Shown: positions 52,697 to 62,056, counted from the stretch's first letter. The stretch: DNA of 64,000 nt from JAKPAM01 sp047601745 (GCA_047601745.1 JASGIS010000001.1:4526001-4590000), one strand, 5' to 3'. The notes: generated by a model not told the origin, from the letters alone. Program-made: numbers and translations.

Positions 52697-54571
52697 TGTG
52701 CGCCCGGCACGGGCGCACTCTTGGAGGTGCAAGTCCTCCCGTAAGTTGATCACAACGAGCGAAGCGAAGCGCAACTGCGTGAGGGCGACCGAGCGTGGGG
52801 AGGAAGCGTGGAGCGAAGCTGTGAGCCGATGGACAAGAACCGGATAGAAGGCGGTGCCGAGCAGGGCGAGCGGGCAATGAACCGTAAAGCTCTTGTGATC
52901 AAGGCGAGGCGGCGTAGATCCGGCGGTTGTGCAGCGAAGGAGTGCGTTCTTACCCGGGGAGATCTCGCCTTATGCCTGAAAGGGCGACGGCTGGTGCCGG
53001 AGCGAGAAGTCAGCAGAGGCCATAGTAGTGCGAGTCGCAGGCCGATGAGGCTGGAGCAAAAGGACGAAGGGCCGAACGAGAGTGAGTGACCGAAGACATG
53101 AGGATGTCAAAGGCCATGCGTCAGATGCCGGGGCGACCCGGGCGGGCAGGGGTAGCGCGAGGTGAAGCCAAGCGCGAAGCTGCCAGCGACGAAGCCGATG
53201 GCCCGCCCCATGAGCACCCGGGCACAGGGTCGGCAAGGCCGAAGGCGGGGGCTGGTCCTGTGCTGGAAGCGACGCTGACGAGAGAGAACCTGCAAGCGGC
53301 GTGGAAGCGGGTCAAGGCCAATAAAGGCGCAGCCGGGGTGGACGGGCTCGACATCGAGCAGACCGCCCAGGAACTGCGCACGAGGTGGCCGGGCATCCGC
53401 CAGGCGCTGCTGGCGGGCACGTACCGGCCAGCGCCGGTGCGCAGGGTGATGATTCCCAAGCCGGACGGCAGCCAGCGCGAGCTGGGCATCCCTACGGTGC
53501 AGGACCGGCTGATCCAGCAGGCGTTGCTGCAAGTGCTGCAACCGCTGATCGACCCCAGCTTCAGCGAGCACAGCTACGGGTTCCGGCCCGGACGGCGGGC
53601 GCACGATGCGGTCAAGGCCGCGCGGGCGTACGTGCAGTCGGGCAAGCGCGTGGTGGTGGACGTGGATCTGAGCAAGTTCTTCGACCGGGTCAACCACGAC
53701 ATCCTGATGGAGCGATTGCAAAGGCGCATCCAAGACGCCGCAGTCATCGGGCTGATCCGTGCGTACCTGAACGCCGGGATCATGGACGGCGGGGTGATCA
53801 TCGAGCGCCAGCAGGGCACGCCGCAAGGCGGGCCCTTGAGCCCGCTGCTAGCCAACGTGCTGCTCGACGAAGTGGATAAGGCGCTGGAGGCACGGGGCTA
53901 CGGCTTCGCGCGCTACGCCGACGACTGCAACGTCTACGTGGGCAGCATCAAGGCCGGGCACAGGGTGATGGCGCTGCTGCGAAGGCTGTATGCAGGACTG
54001 AAGCTGCAGATCAACGAAGCCAAGAGCGCCATAGCCAGCGCCTTCGGGCGCAAGTTCCTGGGCTACGCGCTGTGGGTAGCCAAGGGTCGGGAAGTCAAAT
54101 GTGCCGTGGACCGCAAGGCCCTGGCCGACTTCAAGGCCCGCATCCGGCAACTGACGCGTCGCTCGGGCGGGCGCAGCATGGAGCAAGTGGTGGGCAGGCT
54201 GCGGCCCTACCTGCTGGGCTGGAAAGCGTACTTCGGGTTGGCGCAAACGCCCAAAGTCTGGCGCGAGTTGGACGAGTGGCTGCGCCACCGGTTGCGCGCG
54301 ATCCAGCTCAGGCACTGGAAGCGGCCAGCGACGATGTACCGCGAACTCAAGGCGTTGGGCGCAGGCGAGGCTGCGGCCAGACGAGTGGCGGCCAACGGCC
54401 GCTGCTGGTGGCGCAACAGCGACCGCCTCCTGAAGACGGTACTGACCATTGCCTACTTCGACCGGCTGGGCGTGCCCAGGCTCTCCTGACCTCAAACTCT
54501 CGAACCGCCCGGTGCGGACCCGCACGCCGGGTGGTGTGGCAGGGGTGCCTCCTATGATGGAGGCCCCCTAT
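52697..54571 (+). mobile_element. Group IIC intron
   Basis: Begins with GTGCGCCCGGC directly behind a terminator stem, the preferred target of class C group II introns. Encodes a maturase (53098-54489). Near the 3' end, domain V can be folded as ACCGCCCGGTGCG-GACC-CGCACGCCGGGTGGT (54503-54535), and domain VI as GGGGTGCCTCC...GGAGGCCCCCTAT, ending at about 54571. Length of about 1.9 kb is usual for the class. 52697-53097 holds the ribozyme domains I-III. Confidence 0.88.
53098..54489 (+). CDS. ltrA: Group II intron reverse transcriptase/maturase
   Basis: 463 residues from ATG 53098. RT domain blocks: GAAGVDGLDIEQTAQ, PVRRVMIPKPDGSQRELGIP, DVDLSKFFDRVNHD, QGTPQGGPLSPLLANVLLDE and the catalytic FARYADDC; maturase domain X follows (RSMEQVVGRLRPYLLGWKAY). 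There is no En endonuclease domain, as in class C introns, which use other priming. A GTG at 53086 could also start it. Confidence 0.93.
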   Translation: MRMSKAMRQMPGRPGRAGVARGEAKREAASDEADGPPHEHPGTGSARPKAGAGPVLEATLTRENLQAAWKRVKANKGAAGVDGLDIEQTAQELRTRWPGIRQALLAGTYRPAPVRRVMIPKPDGSQRELGIPTVQDRLIQQALLQVLQPLIDPSFSEHSYGFRPGRRAHDAVKAARAYVQSGKRVVVDVDLSKFFDRVNHDILMERLQRRIQDAAVIGLIRAYLNAGIMDGGVIIERQQGTPQGGPLSPLLANVLLDEVDKALEARGYGFARYADDCNVYVGSIKAGHRVMALLRRLYAGLKLQINEAKSAIASAFGRKFLGYALWVAKGREVKCAVDRKALADFKARIRQLTRRSGGRSMEQVVGRLRPYLLGWKAYFGLAQTPKVWRELDEWLRHRLRAIQLRHWKRPATMYRELKALGAGEAAARRVAANGRCWWRNSDRLLKTVLTIAYFDRLGVPRLS

Positions 54572-54768
54572 GCCGATTCAGCGAAAGCCGCGGAAGCCCA
54601 CCAACCTCCTCGACACCGACGGCTTTGACGTGGTGGTCGCTCCCGCCGGCGGCAACGCGTGACACCAGAGATGCGGACCGGGTTTGTGCGTAAAGCCTGG
54701 TCGCGGCAAGAGCTGGCATTTCCACTACTACTCGGCTCACTGGTATTGCCTAATGGTGAGGCGAATCC

Positions 54769-55014
54769 ATGGCCACCATGACCATCCGCAACATCGACGA
54801 ACAACTCGAGGCCTGGCTTCGGGTCCGGGCGGCGCTGCACGGCCGTTCGATGGAGGATGAGGCGCGGGACATTCTGCGCGGTGCCTTGTCAGCCGAGCCG
54901 GCGAGGGGTGCGTCACTGGTGGATGCCATCCGTGCGCGCGCGGCCGGGATCGAGGTCGAGCTCGAACTGCCGAAGCGCGAAGGGATGCGTCCGCCGCCAG
55001 AGTTCGGCGCATGA
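54769..55014 (+). CDS. FitA/VapB-type ribbon-helix-helix antitoxin
   Basis: 81 residues, MATMTIRNIDEQLEAWLRVR and HGRSMEDEARDILRGAL forming the ribbon-helix-helix, then a toxin-neutralising tail. Overlaps the toxin start by ATGA. Ancestrally paired with the PIN toxin that follows, which is now broken. Confidence 0.85.
   Translation: MATMTIRNIDEQLEAWLRVRAALHGRSMEDEARDILRGALSAEPARGASLVDAIRARAAGIEVELELPKREGMRPPPEFGA
54880..54940 (+). repeat. 61-bp direct repeat, copy A (inside fitA-like gene)
   Basis: 61 bases of the antitoxin gene recur at 56263-56323 with two mismatches. The pair flanks the truncated toxin and the prlF-yhaV module. Confidence 0.85.
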
Positions 55015-55319
55015 TCGTTTTGGACACCAACGTGCTCTCGGAACTCCTGCGTCCAGCGCCAGACGCGGAGCCGCTCGCTTGGTTGGGGGCCCAGCCACGC
55101 GCGGCCCTTTTCACCACGACGATCACACGCGGTGAGTTGCTCTACGGCATCCGGCTGATGCCGGACAGGCAGCGCAAGGCCAGGCTGCAGGCGGCGGTGG
55201 TGAACATCTATCAGCAAGCTCGAAAGACCTTGAAAGGGATGCCCTTAACAGCCTTTGGGTATAGGGGTGCGGGCGCCGGCCGTCTACCGCCAATGCGGGT
55301 TGCAGCGAGGCCGGATTGA
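55011..55319 (+). pseudogene. FitB/VapC PIN-domain toxin, truncated
   Basis: The first 66 or so residues are a normal PIN domain: MIVLDTNVLSELLRPAP with D5, and TTTITRGELLYGIRLMPDRQ with E42. After VVNIYQ the sequence departs from the family and ends at residue 102, so the third and fourth acidic residues (near 100 and 118 in full FitB, about 139 residues) are missing. Inactive RNase is expected. Confidence 0.82.
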
Positions 55320-55449
55320 TACGGGAAGGCTGGCTGTTCCCGCCCTACGATAGGCCGCTTCTTGAACCCGGGAGGAGGCCATGACGCTCCATGTTGACGA
55401 AGTAAGGAATCATCCTTACTATGCAGATGTCGCAATCAGGAGAGTCCCC

Positions 55450-55767
55450 ATGCCTGCCATCCACGAAGTCGCCACGCTGACCTCCAAAGGCCAGATCACG
55501 CTGCCCAAGCCCATCCGCCAGGCGCTGGGCGTCGATGTCGGCGGCAAGGTCGCATTCGACCTGCGCGACGGCGAAGTGGTCGTGACCCGTGCTGATGCCG
55601 AGCACGAAGACCCCGCGATTGCAGCGTTCCTGAACCTGCTGGCCCGCGACATCGAAGCCGGCCGCAACGTCCGGGGCCTGCCGGAGGATCTGGCGCGCGC
55701 GATGCTCGCGCATGCGGGCCACAAGGTGACCCTGGGCGACGACTTCGATGAGGACGTGGAAATCTGA
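55450..55767 (+). CDS. prlF: PrlF antitoxin (intact copy)
   Basis: 105 residues from ATG 55450. N-terminal AbrB-type fold (EVATLTSKGQITLPKPIRQAL), acidic C-terminus (GDDFDEDVEI). Antitoxin of the YhaV RNase. Stop overlaps the toxin start by one base. Confidence 0.9.
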   Translation: MPAIHEVATLTSKGQITLPKPIRQALGVDVGGKVAFDLRDGEVVVTRADAEHEDPAIAAFLNLLARDIEAGRNVRGLPEDLARAMLAHAGHKVTLGDDFDEDVEI

Positions 55768-56225
55768 TGCAACGGCATGGCTGGACGCTGCTGTTCCACG
55801 ACAACCTGATCGAGCAGTTGGTGAAGCTGCGCGCGGCCGTGCTCCGTGCAGAGGAAAACGACCCGGAGGGATTTGGCTCCAACGCCAACGTCAAGTTCTT
55901 CCGGGCTTTGGTTTACTTGATGGAAGACGTGGTTCCGGGCGACCCGGCGCGTGACGAGTACCGTCAGGGCAACACCATGGGGCCGGCCTGGCGCCACTGG
56001 CGGCGGGCCAAGCTCGGGAGGCGATACCGGCTGTTCTTCCGGTACGACTCGAAGGCGAAGGTCATCATCTATGCCTGGGTCAACGACGAGCAGACCCTGC
56101 GGTCATCGGGCAGCAAGTCAGACCCATATGCCGTGTTCGAGAAGATGCTCGGACGAGGCAACCCGCCAGACGAATGGAACGCATTGGTACAGGCAAGCAG
56201 GAAAGATTGGAGCAAACTGGAATAG
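55767..56225 (+). CDS. yhaV: YhaV-type toxin (intact copy)
   Basis: 152 residues, MQRHGWTLLFHDNLIEQLVK to KDWSKLE. Conserved RelE-fold region with RHWRRAKLGRRYRLFFRYDS and WVNDEQTLRSSGSKSDPYAV. E. coli YhaV is 154 residues. A second, nonsense-truncated copy is at 8617. Confidence 0.9.
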   Translation: MQRHGWTLLFHDNLIEQLVKLRAAVLRAEENDPEGFGSNANVKFFRALVYLMEDVVPGDPARDEYRQGNTMGPAWRHWRRAKLGRRYRLFFRYDSKAKVIIYAWVNDEQTLRSSGSKSDPYAVFEKMLGRGNPPDEWNALVQASRKDWSKLE

Positions 56226-56262
56226 GCATTCCTCATGTAGCAGGAGACTGAGGTGCCCCTGA

Positions 56263-56323
56263 GGTGCCTTGTCAGCCGAGCCGGCGAGGGGCGCGTCACT
56301 GGTGGGTGCCATCCGTGCGCGCG
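56263..56323 (+). repeat. 61-bp direct repeat, copy B (antitoxin fragment)
   Basis: Second copy of the fitA segment, beginning 37 bases after the yhaV stop and ending just before the EamA gene. It is a gene fragment with no start of its own. Confidence 0.85.
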
Positions 56324-56327
56324 TGGT

Positions 56328-57230
56328 TCAGGGCAGACTCTTGAGTGCTTCCCAGGCCGACGCGCCCCACACATTCACCAGCAGGCTGGCCATCAGGAAA
56401 GCCGCGCCGGCGAAATGCACCGGCTGCAATGCTTCGCCAAACACCAGCCAGCCCGCGCTCAGCCCCACCACAGGCACGAGCAGCGAAAACGGTGCCACAC
56501 GGTTGACGGGGTAGCGCGCCAAGAGAAAAGACCACAGGCCGTAACCCAACAGGGTCGCGATCCAGGAGAGATAGGCCACGGACGCCAACGACCGCAGCGA
56601 CAGGCCCTGCATCGCCGCCAGCATGTTGGCCGGCCCGTCGACCCATAACGACAGCGCCATGAAGGGCAGCGGCGCCACCAAGCTGGACCACACGATGAAG
56701 GCGAATTGGTTCAAGGGGCCGTAGCGGTTCACGGCACGCGTAACGATGTTGCCGCAGGCCCACATCGCGGCGGCTGCGAGCGTGAGCGCAAAACCTGTCA
56801 GCGGCATGGATTCGCCGTGCGCGCTGCCGATCAGCACCAGCCCCACAGCAGCCAGCGCCAGGCCGGCCAACTGGTTGCCATGCCAGGGCTCGCGCAACCA
56901 CCACGCGGCCAGCAGCAGCGTGAAGAAAGACTGTGCCTGCAGCACCAGCGAAGCCAGACCCGACGGCATGCCGAAGTGGATGGCCATGAACAGCAATGCG
57001 AACTGGCCCACGGCAATCGTCATGCCGTACAGCAGATACAGGCGCAGCGGCACCTTGGGCGGCCGCACGAACAACAGCGCCGGGAAGGCTGCGAGCAGGT
57101 AGCGCAATGCACCCAACAGCATCGGCGGCACATCGGCCACGCCCACCCTGATGACGGCGAAGCTCAGGCCCCAGACGATGATGACGAGCAGGGCCAGGAC
57201 GAGGTCACGGAGGCGCAGGGAATCATTCAT
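56328..57230 (-). CDS. EamA/DMT-family transporter
   Basis: 300 residues from ATG 57230, about ten membrane helices and two EamA repeats (WGLSFAVIRVGVADVPP in the first, FVIWSSLVAPLPFMALSLWV in the second). Likely exporter of amino-acid-like or other small metabolites; substrate not evident. Good length for the family, no defect seen. Confidence 0.88.
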   Translation of the reverse strand: MNDSLRLRDLVLALLVIIVWGLSFAVIRVGVADVPPMLLGALRYLLAAFPALLFVRPPKVPLRLYLLYGMTIAVGQFALLFMAIHFGMPSGLASLVLQAQSFFTLLLAAWWLREPWHGNQLAGLALAAVGLVLIGSAHGESMPLTGFALTLAAAAMWACGNIVTRAVNRYGPLNQFAFIVWSSLVAPLPFMALSLWVDGPANMLAAMQGLSLRSLASVAYLSWIATLLGYGLWSFLLARYPVNRVAPFSLLVPVVGLSAGWLVFGEALQPVHFAGAAFLMASLLVNVWGASAWEALKSLP

Positions 57231-57290
57231 GGAGGACTCCATAGTAGTGACCGGCTCTTGACCGCTAAGCGGTAGTGCCTCGTCCATGGG

Positions 57291-57851
57291 CTATGGAGAG
57301 CGAGCCTGCTGCTGACCAGCAGGCCTGACATCCTCACGTCTCGTTGTCGCGATTCCCATTGATACCCCTCCGATGAGCAGAGCGAGCGCGAACAGCAGCG
57401 GAATCTCCATGGACTCTCCGAGCGCTGCAATGCCGCTGACAATCCCGACCGCCGGCGTTGCCAAAAGTACAAGCGAGGTGGTGACCGCCGGCAAGCTGCG
57501 GTTAACGACGGACATTGCCCAATGCGCCAACGCAGTGCAGACAATTCCGCTGAATAGGAGGAACGCGACAAGACGCGGAGTCCAGGAGACTCCGGGAAGC
57601 CCATCAACCACCATCGCCGCGTGCGACAGGACGACGGGAATATCCCCCCGCTTGGGAACCATGAACTGACGGCTGGCTACCAGCAGCACCAACAAAGCGA
57701 TCGCAGCAATGCCACAGCGAAGGGCGGTAGACCATAGTGGTGACATCTCGCGCACGATGGTTTTCGTGATCGGCCAGTTCACCCCCCAAGCCAACACAAC
57801 GAGAGACAGAAGCGCGATAGCGCGAGGAAAAGGGAGAGTGTGCGAAGGCAT
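57291..57851 (-). pseudogene. EamA transporter with internal deletion
   Basis: From ATG 57851 the N-terminal three helices are normal (LSLVVLAWGVNWPITKTIVR) up to VPKRGDIPVVLS near residue 76, then the sequence jumps to a C-terminal part (WTPRLVAFLLFSGIVCTALA). About 186 residues remain of the usual 290-300, so some 110 in the middle are gone while the frame is kept. Divergent from the MocR gene, probably its former target. Confidence 0.78.
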
Positions 57852-57899
57852 CTGGCCAGGTAGACATCGGCAGCGATTGAAGGTACCTAGCTTCGGATA

Positions 57900-57927
57900 A
57901 AATTGGATCTTCGAAAAGCTCCAATTT
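57900..57927. promoter_or_regulatory. Inverted repeat between transporter remnant and MocR gene
   Basis: AAATTGGA (57900-57907) and TCCAATTT (57920-57927), eight-base perfect arms with 12 bases between, 23 bases upstream of the MocR start. Likely regulator site of the divergent pair. Confidence 0.55.
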
Positions 57928-57950
57928 ATCAAAATATAGAGTGCCACTTT

Positions 57951-59411
57951 ATGGATGACTTCCCGGAAGGCCTCCTCGATCTCCCGAGTGCGAGTGACGT
58001 GTCCTTGACCATCCAGCTCGCCCAGCAGTTGCGGTTGCTGATCGCCAACGGGCGCCTCAAGTCAGGGCATCGCCTTCCTTCAAGCCGCCGACTAGCTGCA
58101 AGACTAGGCATCTCTCGAAACACGGTCACGCAAGCAATCGAGCAACTCGTAGCCGAAGGCTACCTGGAGGTGTCGAGAAGCCGGCGTCCGGTGGTTGCTG
58201 CGGGCGTATCTCTTTTGACTGGTCCTCAATACGCCAACAGGGCTCATGGCGTCGTCCCGAAGGTCCGACTTTCTTCATGGGGGCGTGAGGTTGCTAGATC
58301 GGATTGGCCTCCCTTGTACAACGAAACGCCCCGGCCATTCCAACCTGCCCTGGCAGATGAACGGGAGTTCCCTCATGATGCTTGGGGCCGCTGCCTCAGA
58401 CGCGCGGCGAGTCGCAGATTCCGGCTCGGAAGCGCCGCAACCAACGATCCAGCACTGCAGGAAGCGCTGCTCAAGCATCTGGCGGCACATCGAGGAATCT
58501 CTGCTCGCCCCGAACAGATCATCATCGTTCCGTCATCCCAAGCCGGTCTTACCCTCATTACTCGTTTGGTCGTCAATGCCGGCGATGTGGCGTGGATAGA
58601 GAGTCCCGGATACGGTGGTGCATATGCCGCATGTCTGGCGGCCGGAGCGCATGTCGTTGGCGTTCCCATCGATGCTCACGGATTGAGAGTCGCAAAGAAC
58701 TCCCCGATGCCCAGGATCATCTTCGTCACGCCGTCACATCAGTATCCGACGGGCTGCTTGATGCCGATCGGCCGCAGACATGAGCTTCTGCGCTTCGCCA
58801 GAAGCTCTGGGGCGGTCATCATTGAAGACGACTACGATGGCGAGTTCCACTACGAGGGCCGCCCCGTCGCGGCCCTCGCGGCTCTCGACCCGAGCGCATC
58901 GGCCTTCTATGTCGGAACCTTCTCGAAGGCGATGTCGTCGCACATCCGTGTTGGCTACGTGATTGTCCCGGAATCGATGGTTTCGACCTTTGCCCGGGCT
59001 CAGCGTCATCTCGGCATCCTGGCAGCATCGACATTGCAGACTGCTCTTGCGGAGTTCATCGAGAATGGGACCTATCTTTCTCATATTCGCCGAATGACAC
59101 GTCTCTATCGAGAACGCCGAGATTGCCTGGCCCAAGCACTATTGGCGGAAGCAAGGAAATCGCTCGCCATCGATATACCAGCCGGTGGAATGCAACTGCT
59201 CATCCGCTACCAGGGCCTGATGGACGACAAGATCTTGTCAAGGCTCCTTCATGAGGTAGGTGTCGTCGCGCGACCTCTGAGCGAGATGCTCCATCATGCG
59301 TCACGGGAGCGAGGACTCTTTCTCGGGTTTGCCGCATGGACGAACGATGAACTGATGGCGGGGGCAAAGGCTATTGGCCGCTGCATGAGAGCGGCCTCAC
59401 GGGCGAACTGA
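57951..59411 (+). CDS. MocR-type regulator (GntR HTH + aminotransferase-like)
   Basis: 486 residues from ATG 57951. GntR winged helix (LKSGHRLPSSRRLAARLGIS RNTVTQAIEQLVAEGYL), then a fold-type I PLP domain with the Schiff-base lysine K326 in GTFSKAMSS and the EDDYDGEF motif (292-299). Such proteins sense PLP or amino acids and control neighbouring transporters or PLP genes. The frame extends back to 57903 but the family begins here. Confidence 0.88.
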   Translation: MDDFPEGLLDLPSASDVSLTIQLAQQLRLLIANGRLKSGHRLPSSRRLAARLGISRNTVTQAIEQLVAEGYLEVSRSRRPVVAAGVSLLTGPQYANRAHGVVPKVRLSSWGREVARSDWPPLYNETPRPFQPALADEREFPHDAWGRCLRRAASRRFRLGSAATNDPALQEALLKHLAAHRGISARPEQIIIVPSSQAGLTLITRLVVNAGDVAWIESPGYGGAYAACLAAGAHVVGVPIDAHGLRVAKNSPMPRIIFVTPSHQYPTGCLMPIGRRHELLRFARSSGAVIIEDDYDGEFHYEGRPVAALAALDPSASAFYVGTFSKAMSSHIRVGYVIVPESMVSTFARAQRHLGILAASTLQTALAEFIENGTYLSHIRRMTRLYRERRDCLAQALLAEARKSLAIDIPAGGMQLLIRYQGLMDDKILSRLLHEVGVVARPLSEMLHHASRERGLFLGFAAWTNDELMAGAKAIGRCMRAASRAN

Positions 59412-59604
59412 ATTTCCATGAGACTGGTCAGCCAGATCGCTCGCCCGGCCAACGAGCACATTGACTGGTTTTGGCGCGACTGCCGTAACGACGGCGCTGA
59501 TTTGCTCACGTGTCCTGATGCATGAGCTGTGAGGGGGGCAACTGCGTGGCGGGATTACCGGCTCGGCGCCGCCAGACCGGATCAAAGCCACCAGTTCTCA
59601 CCGG

Positions 59605-59999
59605 TCATAACCCTTGTGCGGATTGAACCCGGACAACAGGGCGGGGATCAGGATAGGTACCGATCTTGGCGCCGCTGCCGGCCACCACGGTCACGTCCGT
59701 GATACCGATCACGTTGAGGATCAGGCGCAGATATTGGGTCGCGATGTCGCGGTCGCGGATCGGCGAACCCTCGGTGTAGACACCCCCGCTCGCAATCAGC
59801 ACCGTCGCTTTCTTGCCGTTGACCAAACCCTTGCCGTCGAATCCCAGTGTCATGCCCTTGCGCACGATGAGATCGACCCACGCCTTCAGCGCCGCCGGTA
59901 CGTTGTAGTTGTAGACCGGCGTGGCGATCACGATGTGGTCGGCGGCCAGCAGTTCGGCGACCAGTTGATCGGACAAGCTCAACGTGTCCCGCATCGCCG
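59605..59999 (-). pseudogene. FMN-dependent azoreductase fragment
   Basis: About 130 residues of an AcpD/AzoR-type flavodoxin-fold enzyme: SLSDQLVAELLAADHIVIAT, PVYNYNVPAALKAWVDLIVR, TVLIASGGVYTEGSP and LNVIGITDVTVV. The first 60 or so residues with the FMN phosphate loop are missing, and the end is short. It abuts the stop of the dioxygenase gene, suggesting a deletion joint near 60000. Confidence 0.8.
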
Positions 60000-60010
60000 C
60001 CGGCTGGATG

Positions 60011-60802
60011 TCAGCCGAAGCGGAAACCGGAGATCGGCTTTCCAAGTGCATGGCCGTGAAAGTCGATATGCCCCGCTTCCCCGGACGCCGCTCCGGCGGC
60101 GACCATCAGCGGAAGCAAATGGTCTTCGCGCGGCTGGGCATGGCGCGCGCCGGGCGCCTGTTCCCAATGGACCAATGCGTGATCGCGGGTGGCGCCATCC
60201 ACCATCGCCGCTCGCAACCAGGCATCAAAAGCTTCCGCATCAGGATCCGGTTGGCCGTGGCGCGAAAAGCCGCGCATGTTGTGGTAAGTCTGACCGCTGC
60301 CGACGATCAGCACGCCTTCGTCGCGCAGCGGCTTCAACGCGCGGCCGACGGCAAGGTGGGCGGCCGGATCGAGTCCATGCTGCATCGATAGCTGCAGTAC
60401 GGGAATGTCCGCGGCGGGAAACATGACCTTCAGGGGCACGAACACGCCGTGGTCCCAGCCGCGCCTGTCGTTCGTCGCGCTCGCCACGCCCGCGGCGTCC
60501 AGCAGTTCGCGGACACGCAGCGCAAGCGCCGGCGCGCCGGGCGCAGGCCATGTCAACCGGTACGTGTAGTCGGGAAATCCGCCGTAGTCGAAAAGCAGCG
60601 GCGGTGCGGCGTTCGCATTGACGGTCGGAAGCGCTTCCTCCCAGTGCCCCGAAACGACGAGGAGGGACGACGGGCGTTCCGACAGCGTGCCGGCGAAATT
60701 CCGCAGATGGGTTTCCAGTTCTGTCCAAGCGGCGCGCATCGGGCCGGACTCGAGAAAAAAGCACGGGCCGCCGCCGTGATTGATGAAGTAAGTGGGCTGC
60801 AT
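60011..60802 (-). CDS. DODA-type extradiol aromatic ring-opening dioxygenase
   Basis: 263 residues from ATG 60802 (MQPTYFINHGGGPCFFLESG). Metal-binding HGGGP at the N-terminus, WDHGVFVPLKVMFP and a C-terminal HIDFHGHALGKPISGFRFG block place it in the LigB/YgiD group. Cytosolic oxygenase of catechol-like substrates. Divergent from the LysR remnant. Confidence 0.87.
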   Translation of the reverse strand: MQPTYFINHGGGPCFFLESGPMRAAWTELETHLRNFAGTLSERPSSLLVVSGHWEEALPTVNANAAPPLLFDYGGFPDYTYRLTWPAPGAPALALRVRELLDAAGVASATNDRRGWDHGVFVPLKVMFPAADIPVLQLSMQHGLDPAAHLAVGRALKPLRDEGVLIVGSGQTYHNMRGFSRHGQPDPDAEAFDAWLRAAMVDGATRDHALVHWEQAPGARHAQPREDHLLPLMVAAGAASGEAGHIDFHGHALGKPISGFRFG

Positions 60803-60877
60803 ACGCCGATGTTGGGGGCAGCCGATCTTCTTAGGAAGAGATATTATTTCGATAGTTTCTATCGGTTTATGTGATAT

Positions 60878-61130
60878 ATGGCGCTCGGCAGTCTCAGTCT
60901 GGATCAGCTGACGCCTGGATTTCCTGCTGGCGGGCTTCGGATGGTGCCGCATGCCGGGCCATCTCGTCGGTGAAGCCATCGCTGCCGGTCATCTGATGCG
61001 TATCGAGATCGAGGACGACCCACCGCTGCGCGAGGGATTGACGATCCATGCGGCTCACCGGCGCGACCAGGCGCCCGGGGTGGCCGGGCGCTGGCTGCTG
61101 GAGGAACTCGAGCGGCGTCTGTGCCCCTGA
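60878..61130 (+). pseudogene. LysR-type regulator with large internal deletion
   Basis: The start MALGSLSLDQL is the usual LysR opening. About 12 codons on, at about 60912, the sequence switches frame and continues as the C-terminal 72 residues of a LysR effector domain (DFLLAGFGWCRMPGHLVGEA to GRWLLEELERRLCP, stop 61128-61130). About 220 residues in the middle, including the rest of the HTH, are lost. Divergent from the dioxygenase, its probable former target. Confidence 0.8.
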
Positions 61131-61195
61131 ACGTGTTTCACGTTCAGGTCGCCGGCGTCGCACGATGCCGATACGGTTCGTAGCCCGCGAAAGCG

Positions 61196-62056
61196 TCAAA
61201 GACTGATCGCCGCGATTCCGGCCAGCACGATCACCGCTCCGGTGATGCGGCGCGCCAGATGATCCTCGCGAAAGAGCCTGCACGCGAGGAGAGAGCCGAT
61301 GACGATGGACGACTCGCGCAGGGGCGCGACGAGCGCTACCGGCGCGATCTGCATGGCGTTGAGCACGAGGACGTAGGCCAGCGGGGAGAGCACGGCCACG
61401 ATCAGGATCGGCACGGCGTCGGCACGGAGGGTGGCCGGGATCCGATGCCGTCGGCGCAGCGCGCTGGGGGTCAGGATCAGGCTCTGCAGCAGCAGCGTGC
61501 CGGCGTAGTAGCTCACGGGCGCCAGGTGCAGCGAGCCGACCGAGTAGCTGTCCCATAGGGTGTAACCGGCGATCGCGGCACCCGTCGCGGCGCCCCAAAA
61601 CATCCCCTGGAGCGGGCGGCGGCTTGTGCTCCGGAACGGGTTGCCGGTGACGACGAGGATGCCCGCGAGGACGAGGAGCGCGCCCAGTATCGCGGTCGCG
61701 GTCAGCCGTTCCCCCAGCAGGAGGATCGCGAACAGCATCGTCAGCATCGGCCCCGTGCCGCGGGCGACCGGGTAAACCACCCCGAGCTCTGCTCTGTCGT
61801 AGCCGGCCTGCAAGGTCAGGGAGTACGCGATGTGCAATGCAGCCGACAGGGCCGAGCCCGCGGCGAGTCGCCAATCGAGCGCCTGCCGCCCCATGGCCAC
61901 GAGGGCGATGCCGATCGGGACGCACAGCAGCGCCGACGCGCAGGTGTAGGCCCAGACGAACAGCAGGGTATCGCCCCGCTTGTACTTCGAGGCCAGGTTC
62001 CACACCGCGTGTGCGAGTGCCGCGACGAGGACGATCGCAACCGTGCCGGCTTGCAT
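61196..62056 (-). CDS. EamA/DMT-family transporter
   Basis: 286 residues from ATG 62056, ten predicted membrane helices. Repeats visible around HAVWNLASKYKRGDTLLFVW and RLFREDHLARRITGAVIVLA. Substrate unknown. Its start overlaps the stop of a small upstream frame (TGATG). Confidence 0.87.
   Translation of the reverse strand: MQAGTVAIVLVAALAHAVWNLASKYKRGDTLLFVWAYTCASALLCVPIGIALVAMGRQALDWRLAAGSALSAALHIAYSLTLQAGYDRAELGVVYPVARGTGPMLTMLFAILLLGERLTATAILGALLVLAGILVVTGNPFRSTSRRPLQGMFWGAATGAAIAGYTLWDSYSVGSLHLAPVSYYAGTLLLQSLILTPSALRRRHRIPATLRADAVPILIVAVLSPLAYVLVLNAMQIAPVALVAPLRESSIVIGSLLACRLFREDHLARRITGAVIVLAGIAAISL

Noticed and set aside
54570..54662. 31-codon frame after the intron (MPIQRKPRKP)
   Set aside because: Too short, start lies within the intron 3' end, and it matches no known protein; may be a fragment of the intron's downstream flank.
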